The notes under the pieces are model-generated. The model searched no databases, had not been told where the DNA came from, and was given only the letters and a program-made list of their open reading frames with translations. A program made the translations under genes and the position numbers. From Todiramphus chloris collaris (Eukaryota > Chordata > Aves > Coraciiformes > Alcedinidae), in NCBI GenBank assembly GCA_025345505.1, contig JANVCC010000121.1, forward strand, positions 192,350 through 256,349: a stretch of 64,000 nucleotides of DNA, in the 5' to 3' direction. Below are positions 12,201 to 24,200 of this stretch, piece after piece (position 1 is the first letter of the stretch; every line of letters starts with the position of its first letter).

Positions 12201-15200
12201 AAAATACTGGTTTTCATAGGAAAACGGTTTGTATTGGAAGGCACCTTAAAGATCATCTAGTTCCAAGCCCCCTGCCATGAGCAGGGATACCTCCCACTAC
12301 AGCAGGTTCCTCAAAGCCCTGTCCAGCCTGGCCTTGAACACATCCAGTGCTGGAGCATCCGCATGCCTGTCAGAAGCAGTTGAAATAACTACAGGTATGG
12401 AGGTATTTTAGCTCATCCAAGGCAGGTGTGCCATTTAAAGCAGAGTGGTATTTTTGGAAAGAGAAGTTTGGGTGGCATTGCACAAAACAGGGAAATTGAA
12501 AGACCCACTAAGCTACTGCTGGAGAACAGTGCAAACTAAAACCAGTTCCAAACATGGTGCATTTGAGGGAGCTCTAATCCAGAGGCAGTGATGTACTTAC
12601 TGTCTATTCTAGGGATGGTTTGTTACACTCCATTTGTACAAACAGAGGGACAGGAATGTCACATGGAGACTTTATTTACAGGGTGGATTACCTTGCTAAA
12701 CTATTTCCTTTTAAAAAACATTGAGAAACCATGAGGTGAAATTAATCATCTAATTTCAGAGATGAGCTTCTTGCTTCCATTAACAGAAATAGTTTAGCTG
12801 ATCAGGTGAGAGACTGATGTGTAAATTGCCTCTACATTTTGTGGGGGAAAGAACCAGAATAGCTTAACTCATGCCAGCTGGGTTTATTTGCATGTAAATG
12901 TGACAGTTTGTCACTCACTTCAGAAACAAACTTTGCCAGCTGGGTGAAGATGGTCCATTTCTTGGGTATCGTAATGGGAGCAGAGGTTACAAAAGTGCTC
13001 CCTTAACTCCCCGTGGCCTTTCTTTGCTTTTCATTCAACTATTCCTGTCAGGCTTCAGTCACAATAGGTGCTTCCGTTCTTCTTTTACATAGTTACTACA
13101 TAACTGACTTACCTGCTTGTCCCTCCTTTATTCAGCATAACCAGGGCTTATAATGAAAGTACATGGGCTGTGTACTTCATGCAGGAGTTTAAATACAGAA
13201 CTGTGATTTCATCTTTGTGTCGTCAGGCACCAGGCAGATTGTTAAAGACGCAGGAATTGAACTTGCTTGTTCTACTGCATTCACATACTTAAATTCTCTA
13301 GTTTGTTACCATTCCTTTTTCACCCCTGGAGTTGAGCAGACTGTCCAGTAATTGAAGCAATGGTTAAAATGTATGGTGCTAAACCCTAGAAATCTTCTCT
13401 GAGAACAGGAAACAAAAACCAAAATCAAGATGAATAGTTCTATGACTGTGTTAGGTGACAAAAATCTAATCTAAGAGAATACCAGAGTTAAAGCCAGCAA
13501 GGTTTCTTAAAGTGTGTTTAAAGCATTTGGATGTAAGTATTTTCAACCAAAAATACCATGGAGCTGATTACTGCGTACCCTAGGAGCACATATCCCCGTT
13601 AAATATCAATTGAAAAATTAATGAACGTGCCACCTTGAGGCTTCAAATTGCATTCTGCTTTCTGACCTACTTTTGTCAAGTGCAAGGCAAGGCACTGCAT
13701 TACAAGCCCTCTTTTGTCATTTGTTTATCTTCCAGCCATCGAAATGTGTCTAGTCTCTACAGTGCTGCATGCCTATAAATGTCTATAAATGCCTGAGACA
13801 GAAAAGTGCCGATAGAAAGATAGATAGAAAGATAGATAGAAAGATAGATAGAAAGATAGATAGATAGAAAGATAGATAGATAGAAAGATAGATAGATAGA
13901 TAGATAGAAAGATAGATAGATAGAAAGATAGATAGATAGANNNNNNNNNNAGAAAGATAGATAGATAGAAAGATAGATAGATAGAAAGATAGATAGAAAG
14001 ATAGATAGAAAGATAGAAAGAAAGATAGAAAGAAAGATAGAAAGAAAGATAGAAAGAAAGATAGAAAGATAGATAGAAAGATAGAAAGATAGATAGAAAG
14101 AAAGATAGAAAGAAAGATAGATAGATAGAAAGAAAGAAAGATAGAAAGAAAGAAAGATAGAAAGAAAGAAAGAAAGAAAGATAGAAAGAAAGATAGAAAG
14201 AAAGATAGAAAGAAAGATAAAAGGGTTCTTGAAACTATCAGCCCCCTTTCCTGTGGATGTCTGAGAGCAGTCTGCTTTCAGTTTCATACCAGCAGCAGGC
14301 AGGGACTGACTTACTTAGCAAGAATGCCACAGGTTTTAGAAAAAGCTGTGACTGAGGCTGTTGTGACTGTAAGGGATAGAAAAATAAACTGCTTTCCAGG
14401 GTTTTGAGGAAATGGTAGGAGCACAAGGCTCAGAGCAAGTGCTCAAGATGGGACTGAGAACTGGAACCAACTGCAGAGACACATCCAGGCTCACATCCCC
14501 CTTGACTCAAGGTAGAAGGTGTGTGTCTAAACTCAAATACCTAGAGACTGGCATTTTCTCCTTCAGAGCAGCCTTGAGCAGGAGACCAAGGCATTGGGAG
14601 TCAGAGAGAACTGAAGCTGTGGAGCTGAGGTTCCTAGCTCAGGGTTTTTAGGTAAGTATGCACTGGCCAAGGATTTTTGAAGACAGTGTGGTGGCAGCTG
14701 CGTGGTGCTTGTGGTGGGAACAGCAGTGAAAGTCATTGACAAAAATTTTCTGTATCTCTTCCTTCCCCATTGTCCACAGCATGTAGTCAGCTCCACATCC
14801 TACTCAAGCTGAATGGAGAGACAGAAAGGATGAAAGGAGTTGCAGCTGAAGTGGGTGGCTTTTGCAGCAAAGGAAAACAATATTTACTACAGCCGGTAAT
14901 CCTTTTACCCTGAACTTATGGAAACTAAGAACCTACGGTCTAAGCAGCCCCTGTCTCTACTTGAGCACACAGCAACTCATGGGAAATCCTTCATTACATA
15001 CCCTTCACTAAGTAACAACACTTGGTTCTTTTCAGAATCACTTCTCTGAATAACATGTCTGGCAGCACTCATTACACATTTACAGCTCTGCTGGAACCCA
15101 GAGGACTCACCTGTTACGTGTCAGAGGTGTTCGTTTCAGCCATCCAGCACATCGTTGCAAGTTAACAAATAACTATGGTTGTAACTGGGACTCATGAGGG

Positions 15201-18200
15201 AAAAAAACAAAACCAACCCAGAGCAGTTATGAAGTTGAGTTTGTGGCTGGATAAAAACTAAAAAATGAGAACATTTACAAATACTGTTGGTTTTTAAACT
15301 CAATGTGATGGTTTTAAACATTTCTTCATTTCTGCTGGGAGTAGGTGCAGAGCTTCCGACAACCTCTAGAAAGATACAAGGTCAAATGTACAAACTAATT
15401 GACAAGGTCCATCCTGTTAATGGCTATTTGAAAGTAAATCTTTTTTTTTCAAAGGTTGACTGCTAAATTGCTCTCTGCTTGTACAGATTGTTCTGGCAAA
15501 TGAACAGTTACCAAAAGCATAATTTGTTTAGGAAACAATGTGGTTTTGTCTAGCAAAAAAACATAGGATCACCATGTATGGTTTGCTATGGGTGGGTGAA
15601 ACATGTTCACCACCTCCATGGAGTTGGTTTAGTGCTGAAGAGGACTCAAGAAAATCATGGAGAACAAAAGCTTGTTCCCAAGTCCCAATGGACTTGGGAA
15701 CAAGAATTTAAGGGTGGAAGCTCAATTCTGAGGGGAATGGTGAACAGTTTAACAGATTTTGTATGCCAGGCAGGTGGCAGCACTTTCTTCATCCCGTGCA
15801 AGGCCAAGTATCAACCAGTTGTTCTCTTTAATAAGGTCAGCATTCGTTACATTAATTAAGTTCAGTTTGGCTTAATTTAGGAACGGATTGTTTCTACATA
15901 AAGTGACTATTTGGAATATTTTGATATAGAAGAATAAAGGAGATGCAGGAGGAATATGCATTGTTATTTCCTGCCCCAATTTTCCCAGCAGTACCCCCAA
16001 GGTGGCAGTGCATGTCTCATTGCTAGAGGAGGGCTGAACGTGCCTTATTGTGAACTGAGCAATTTGTTAGCACCTGGACAGAGGTGAGGTCTGGAGTTGT
16101 CTCTGGCACTCCCTTTAGAAGAGGGACTTGTTGCCTCAAAGTGTCAGAGGCGACCAAAGATAACTTTTGAAGATGGCTTAATACTGACCCAGAGGTGTTA
16201 ATTTCTTGGTAGGAGTCTTGTTCTGAAGTGCATATTATGGCAGCCCTGGGGTGCGTTCTCCGAAACATTTAAAGACTGATACATAATAAGGAAGAATCTT
16301 TTTGAAACTTAAGATAACAATGGAAGCAAAGGGGAAGGCAGGCTCCTAAAAAACTAGAGTGAGTAGTTGCAGAAACTCATCAATTTGGATTGTGTAATAA
16401 TCCAAGTGTCCCATCTGTGATGGAACATTGTTAGCAAAAGGCATAGATATGGCTGGTTTACTCTCATTTGGTTTGGTTTATTTTGTTTTTCTTGTTTTTA
16501 TGTAGCTGGACTATATCAGTCATTGGTCATCATCCTGTTTAAATTTTATGTTTCTCAGCTTTTGGATCCAGATCTGAAACTCACCAGGGCTCAAGGCTGT
16601 TAAGATCCAGGAGTTTGATTTCAGTCCATTAGATTGATAGCTACAAGTCAGTACCTTGACTGTTGACAAATATTTAGACATACATAAATAAGCAATCGGG
16701 TACCTTTCAAGTCAGAACTCTAGTTCAAGCCTGTGCCAAGCAGCAGTTCTAATTTTTAACTACATTTATCTTTTTTTCTTCTTTGTAGGATCGAGGTGAT
16801 AATCTTAAAATCTTTACTCAGAATTCTGAGAGACTATGCATGGAGCCCAAAAAAGAAAAGGAAGGTAATTTTGTGGCTTGTGAGAGCATAGGAACCATCC
16901 ATCCAGCTTCAGAAATGCTCTGTATTGAAAAGACATTACAAGCAAAAAATGAAAATTTACAGACTTGTTTTCAGCACCGTGCTTCTTGTGATAAGGGGAA
17001 AAGTCACCAACAAATCTTCTCTGAACAAGGAATTAATATAATTAGTAATGGCAACAAATCAAAGAATGATGTTTCACCTTTTCCTTTATGGGATGCAAAC
17101 TCTGTTCCTGATAAACAAGAACACTTATGTGCTGTTCTTTCTTCTGCGAAGCTATGCGATGAGCCGAGGGAGGGAGGGCAAAGGTATAGTTTTGACTCAC
17201 ACGACAGCAACGGCACAGATGCTTTCTGCAGTCTGTCATGTGCTGAATCTCCATTTGAAGCTAATCTCAAGTCGATCCTGGAATCTGGAGAACCTGGGTG
17301 CACAGGAGATGCTGATATATCTGCAGCACATGACAAACTGCGGAAACTTCCTCATGAAGATAACTCAGATTGTCAAATCCCATTTGAAAACCAGGGGATC
17401 ACAAGTTCAGAAATTAGTCTGGCAGATATCAAAGTCATCGAACCAAACTTGGTACAGGGGACCTGTTCTCAGCATCTTTTCCCAATAAATGTGATAGAGG
17501 AGCAGGAACCCATTGCACAGCCTGTTAGTAGACAAAGAACAGACAAAGGAGACTGCAGTGTTTCTAATATCCTATTTAAAACAGATGAAGCGTGTGACAG
17601 TGCATCTATAGGAAACATTTGTCTTTCGCAAGTGGTAGAAGCAGATGGTATATGTGTAGATTCTAGCACTGGAAATAAAGTGGAAACACCATCCATTTGT
17701 GTCTCGGCAAATAGTATCAACTTAAATACAGGGGAGCGCTTGGAGCAGAAGCCAAATCAAATGTTAACTGACAGTAATGGCTCCATTCAAATGACTTCTG
17801 CCTGGAAGGGAAAGCTTGTCAGCAGTAATTCTTCCCAACCATGTGATGAGGTAAAAAATGCTCAGAGTGGTAATTTAGCGTGTGACACAGAAAACCCACC
17901 TTACATGTCAGATAAGTTGCACGGGACAATTGGACAATTACTTCATACTGAGCACGACATATCCTTGATAAATGAGTCAGTTACTGCTAAAGGGTGTCAT
18001 TTGAGAGACTATTATCCAGTAAGAAAAGAACTGGCCTATTTCCCTGAAGAGAAAGGCATTTCCCCCAATGAAAATACCAGTCAGTTTAAACACGAAGAAC
18101 ACTTTTCAGCTAATGCCATACATAAAAGTTATGAAGAGAATTCACAAGAAAAAGAAAATCACTCAGATTTGAATGCACAAAACGACACCAATTCTGACCG

Positions 18201-21200
18201 TTACCATCTTGCCAAAGATAATGACTGTCAAGATTTTCAAGTTGATTCTAGTGCACAGAAATACAGTTATGTAATGCCACTGTCAAATTTAGTTAAGACT
18301 CCTGAAACCATAACATGTAAGAATCTACCCCAAAATATACTGACAGTGCAACAGACAGAAATAGAAAACCAAGAAGTATCATTCCCTCCCTCTTCCGGGG
18401 ATCCGTTTTTAAGAGATTTTTATGTAGAAGTGCCCACATATGAACCATGTAAAACAGGAGAACAGAGAGAGAATTGCATAGGTGATGAACAAAGGGCTGA
18501 AACTTCCTGTGACTCAGGAGTTAGTCACGTTTCAGAGAGTGAGACCGCAGTTTTCCCTCATAATACCTCAGAACAACAAGCAGTTTCTGTTGATGGCACC
18601 ATCAAGTCCAATGAAGAGTTGAAAACAGATTCTTCAGAAAATCACACACGTGCATCCATCAGTGTAACCCCAGGTAGTGCTCCGCTGCCTGGAAAGGCTC
18701 AAAACGCGTCCCCCAGCATAGCACATGAGGGTGATGGAGATCACAGTGCTCAGTTAGCTACTCAACAACTGACCGTGGAAGAAACATTACCATTCTTCAT
18801 GCCTGTGAGCCAGTCAGAGAGCCTTCTTACCAGTGTATCAGCGATGGGGTGTCCTGGCACAGGAAGTCAAGTACAAACTGAATCCACCCAAGCTGCCGTC
18901 GAAGTAGGTGAAAATTTGAGTACTCTGGAAACTTCCTGCAAAGCAAAGCAGGAGCAGTTCCGAGGGGCACTGGAACAAAACAAGGAGGGGGCAGTCTTGT
19001 GTGAAAATAAACAAGAAATTCAAAGGGCTATCGGATATAACTCAGAAGAACCCAAAACAAAGTCTCCTTTGCACACTTTAATTAGCTCCGAGGCTCAGAG
19101 GCAGTTTGTGAATATTAGCACTAAGCAGTCCTGTCCTGACTTGATCTCCTCCAGCAAGCTAACTGAGGTGGATAATTCAGTTAAATCTACTGAGTATGAC
19201 AAAGCTGAAGAAGTCATGACATCAGAGAGCATAGTAAGCGGTTTAGTTAATGTGCCACCGGTTGATTCAGGGAATATCCAGTGTTTTCAAGAGCAACCAC
19301 CCTGCAGCAGAACTCAGCCATTCTCCTTAATGTTGACCACACAGGAGCCATTCCCAATCAATGCAGAAAAGCTAAAAAATCAAGAAGGGTCCAAGTCCTA
19401 CCAGACATCACCAACTGTTGCTGAGCCTGAGCCCATCAGATGTAAACAAGACACAGCAAAGAGTGGGCATTTAGCTGCTGGAGCTAAGAAGAAATTGCCA
19501 CCAGCAACACTGTCTAAGAAACCCCGACTGGAGGAGAGAGGAAGTGTCAGCAAGGATCCTAGCTGTGTTAAAAAGACGGTGAAGGGCGGGGCAGGCATGA
19601 TTCACAAGGAAGATAGAAAAGAGCAAAGAAAACTCATTTTGAAAAAGGACAGCAAAGGTAAGAGAAAACTGTTTCTCGTTTTTGTGCTTTCCTGTCGTTC
19701 TGGCTACAGCATGAAATTCAGATGTGTTAAACACGCTGACAGCCTCCTTTGAGTCTAAATCATGTCAGCTAAAGGTGTCCTACCCTCACTGATTTTAATG
19801 TCCACTTCTGTGACCTCAGTAACTAGTGCTGTGCCCGTGCCGCCGGGCTGAACCCTCTCTAACATCCTTTTCCTAGCTGGCAAACATACAAGTTAATGAA
19901 CTTCTAACCTGTTAGAAACAGTTACTTCTTCATTTGTCTCTTCAAGTAACTTTACAGGGATGTTCAGCATAATGGTACCACGTCACTACATGCAACGTAG
20001 CAACAGCAAGCCCAGTACTTGCGTCTTAGGTTCCTGCAGGGCTGTGTTCCATTTTATGCTTCTATGCTGTGGCTCCCAAATGCAAACACCCTTTCTTGGC
20101 TGCCAAATGAGAGTGTTACTTTTCCATTCACATTGGAAAAAACCCTGAACTTTTGTCAGTTTGAAGATGTGTCCTTTGCCAGAGAACCAAATGTGTGGGA
20201 GGAGAGACACATTCCTTCAAAGGAGAGCAAGCAGTCTGCAGTTCCTGAGAAATGCTTGTTCTTTTTCTATTTACCTGAGGCTATTCTTGAAAAATGTTCT
20301 AAACATTCAGGCTTGCATCAGATGTGCCTCTGATCTGCTTCAGCCTAAGCTGAAATGAATGTGTGTTTGTACTCTAGCGAACTGTGTGGTCCTTGGCCTG
20401 GCATTCTGGGAAGGTTGGTATGGTTAGGCTGGTATATACTCAGTGTTCTTTTTATATTATTTTCAGCTGCAGAGGGGCAACTATGTGGTTAGGTCAGGGA
20501 ATCTGGAGCTGTTCATTCTATTTATGGTTCTGTCACATACTATCTGCGTCATTTTAGCCCTGATTCAGCAGGGTTCTTGGGCATAAGGACTTAAGTGACT
20601 ACAAGTTAAACATAGCAATGAATTCCAGGTGCCTGATCCTTCGAGTTGGATCCAGCATTCCTTCAGCATTAGATGGGGAAAGTTAGACTGCAGGCATGGG
20701 ATTCCTGGGGGAGATGTGTCATGTAAGCTCATTCGGAGTGCAGCAGATCAGAACTTAACATGGTAGGAGACATGTCTTGCGTTTTACGTCCCTTACATCT
20801 AGCAGGGACGTCTCACTTGAATGCAGGGATGTGTCATGATCCCAAAATCTTTCCCTAAGTATATGTTGATACCATTTCTTTCCAGATGCCTTCCACCCTC
20901 CCACTCACATCATCCCCATGGGATGGAGTGTTGGGTGAGCCAGTAAACAAGTCTTAGCAGAGAACTAGGTTATTGGGACCTTCCCCAGACTGGGCGGAGT
21001 GCTCTCTTCCCATAACCTGAGTGATTCTTTGGTTTGTTCTGCACAATGGTCAGTGCTTAGCAAAAGAACCATGCCCTGTGGCTGGAAAGGAGGGACTTCT
21101 TTAGAGATGGGAAATGAATCCTTTGAAACTGAGGAGGGAAGCAAAGGCCACTGTCATTTCCAAGTGTGAATACCTAAGTACCAGCTGTGGCTTCCTCCCC

Positions 21201-24200
21201 CTAGCTGTGTTTTAAAGGGAATGGTGCCATCGCTGCACCTTGCTAAGAGTCTCATCCTGGCAGTCTGTCTTAGGTATGTTCAGGAACACCTTGGAGACTG
21301 AGCATCTCCCGTGACAGCCTTTTCTCTCAAAAGCTGTCAACAGTTTAAAAAAATCTGCTAGTTACAAGTATTCAGTTAATATGAACTCTCATGATGTAAG
21401 CGTATGGCGTGCTCTACCTTTGTGGTCTCTTTTTTACTGATAAAACCAGCTGGCCCTTTAGTCGGTAAGAATGTATTTTGATAAGAAATTGTTTGATGTC
21501 GAGGACTTTTCAAGCTAGAACTTCCCTTGGGTCCTGTCCTGGGTTCAGCTAGGATAGGGATAATTTTTCCCCAGAAGTTGGGAGGGGGCCTCAGCCAGGA
21601 TAGACAACAGAAGCAGAGGAAGGGTTGTTCCATACCACACCACACCATACATACCTGCTATATAAGGGCAGAGGGTGGCCAAGCAAAAGGGCCGTTCCTG
21701 GAGCTTCCGCTGTATCACCTGTTTTGTGTATTGTCTCATTACCGTTACTGTTGTTGTTACTTCTCCTTTTGTGTTGTATTAAATTCTCCTTTTCTCAGCC
21801 CCTGGGGTTTTGTACTTTTTCCCCTCTTCTCCTGCCTGTTTGGGCAGTGGGGGCCAGTGAGTGAGCAGCCAACTGGTGGTCAGCTCCCAGCTGGGTCTGA
21901 GCCGTGACAGGTCCTGTTCCATAAATTCAGAATGTCTTAGCACTGCAAACATTTACAGGGACTGTGTGGGGCACTGAATCAGTCTTTAAAAACCTCTGTA
22001 TTTTAACACCTTCTTTTCTGCATCAGAAGAAATCATATTTACCAGTGTTGTCAAATTCATGTTCCTAACATCTGCAGATTGTTCTGGGATTTCTTTAAAA
22101 TGACAAACCAATTATTATCATCTTCTGATCCTAAACTGTGGCTTTTCTGTTTCAAGCTCCCAAGCTGCTGAAGAAAATCCAAGCAGAGTTGTTCCCCGAC
22201 TGCTCTGGAAATATTAAGCTATGCTGTCAGTTCGGTGACATTCACAGCGACTCCACCATTACATGGACTAAAGATTCCAAGTTACTAGCTCGACTGCAGA
22301 GAAGGTGGGTGAATGTTTCTGAAGGACTGGTAGTTTCTGAGCAGCTTTGGGGAAAACAGGCCAGGGATTCACTCTTGTACCTGTTAAGAGGATTAGTGCG
22401 ATGGGTGCAAAAATGAAGTTAATATTACCCAAAGCAAAAAAAGAATATGTCTTTCCATCAGAATGCACAATTTTCCAAAAATGAACAAGTTCTGTAGGAA
22501 AACATCTTCTCAGATGTTTTTTTAAGCGGAGAGAAAAAGTTGCATGAATTGGTTAAACTTCCTGTGTCATTATGATTCTTGTTTTAACCAGTTATTGAAA
22601 TATTAATACATACAGCTACTAAATAATTTGCAGTTTTAGCAAGTAAACAGTGCAGAGATCAAATGTATCAGTTTTTGCAGTGATAGCAAGTAAAATATGT
22701 GATAAAATATTTTAACTTCGTAGGATAAATATATTTCAAAATATTGGAAGTATAGTGAAATATATAACAGAGATTTAGAGTAAGAGAGATTCCTAGTTAC
22801 AGTTTCTGCTTCAGAAATGTTCAGTGGAAATCTGTCATCTTCTCTGTGTATGAAGTTGAAGACACAATCAGAGGACAAGTATCAAGCTTGACAAAAACAA
22901 AGGAGCCACAGAAAGCTGAGTGAGGGGTCAATACTGAGGAACAGCATACAACATCTTTGGCTTTTGTGTTTTCATACTTCGTATATTTGGCCATGACATT
23001 TACAGGAATCTTAGACTGCCTTTTGGTGTGATTTAATTATTTTGGTGTTTGAGTGGAGGACTTTCCTCTCAGAATGTAGTAGGATCATCTGTTGTGAAAC
23101 ACATAATGGGCTGAATGCTTCTATTTGGTCTACTTACATCATATTTGAATCAGTCTTTGCGGTGAGGGATGGAAATTTCAGGGTCAGGAGGAGGGATATG
23201 TGAAATAATCAGGAAAGTTTGATTGAAACTATTAATGTGGAAAATTAACATATTCTATTCCAGTGCCCAGGATGACTCTCCCGTCTCTTTGGCAATAGCT
23301 AAGGCCAGTAACAAAGACCAGGGAATGTATTATTGCTGCTTGAGTAATATGCATGGAAAGGTGACTGCTGAGTTTAACCTGACCTCTGAAGGTAAATCCC
23401 AGTTTATAATTTTGATTAATAACAATGATAATGGCAGTTTCCATTTGTATTGGGTTTTACTACAAAAATCTCTTTTGTTTTCTTGTAGTACTGGAACATC
23501 TCTCAAGTTTTCAGGATCATCAAGGTAAGTAGACACCTCTGCTTGAATGTGTGCTCAGATCTTCGCTCCTTCTATTTCCAAATAGAACAAAGGATGGAAA
23601 ATAGAGCAAGACTGAGACGTGTGGCAGATATCCGTGGAAAACTATGGGAGTCCACTGAAGCCACTGTATCCGTATTGCGGTTTTGCTAGCTGTCTGCCCC
23701 TTTTTGCGCTCACCTTTGCTGCGCCATCAAAGATGAAATTCGCTTTAACTCTTGGGAGTTCTGTTGGTGAAATGCCCACATGTAGGATGGAGTGGTTTCT
23801 GCAGGGCGGTGGAGAACCCGCCGCGACAAACTGTTGTTTTGAACTTGACCGTGTAACCCCTCATTAGCCTGATGCACCAGCCCTTCTCCTCCACCGTGCA
23901 GTGAAACAGCATTGCACCGCATCACACGGAGACACAGTCCCACGCTGCCTGCTGAGAGTGCTTCTGGCAGGAAAACTTGCCAGTGGTGTTTGAACACATG
24001 GTCTTTGCAAGTCACTTGCTATGTAACTGTACTCTGTGAAGATCTGGAATGCTTTCCCCATATGTTAACTTGTGTTTAATCACATGCGACATATGACTTG
24101 CTGTGCTGCAGCTAAAGATAGACAGTGCATTGCAAATTGGTTTATCCTTTCTGAACACCCTGTACTAATCAAGTACTAGTTTTGGCCAGTTGGGTTTTCT

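Larger units (their letters stand above)
9280..16788 (+). other. ALPK2 intron, 7.5 kb
   Basis: GTAAGT donor and TTTGTAG acceptor, joining two phase-0 exon ends. It contains two CR1 fragments, the GATA/GAAA array with an assembly gap, and a perfect 15-bp-arm palindrome, each listed separately. No nested gene was seen. Confidence 0.85.

Noticed and set aside
13757-14287. Open frame of 176 codons on the - strand rich in Phe-Leu-Ser-Ile
   Set aside because: It is the translation of the GATA/GAAA microsatellite across an assembly gap.
19658-19752. Extension of the giant exon's open frame past 19657
   Set aside because: A strong GTAAGA donor at 19658 joins in phase to the Ig exon at 22157; the extra 31 codons are intronic.
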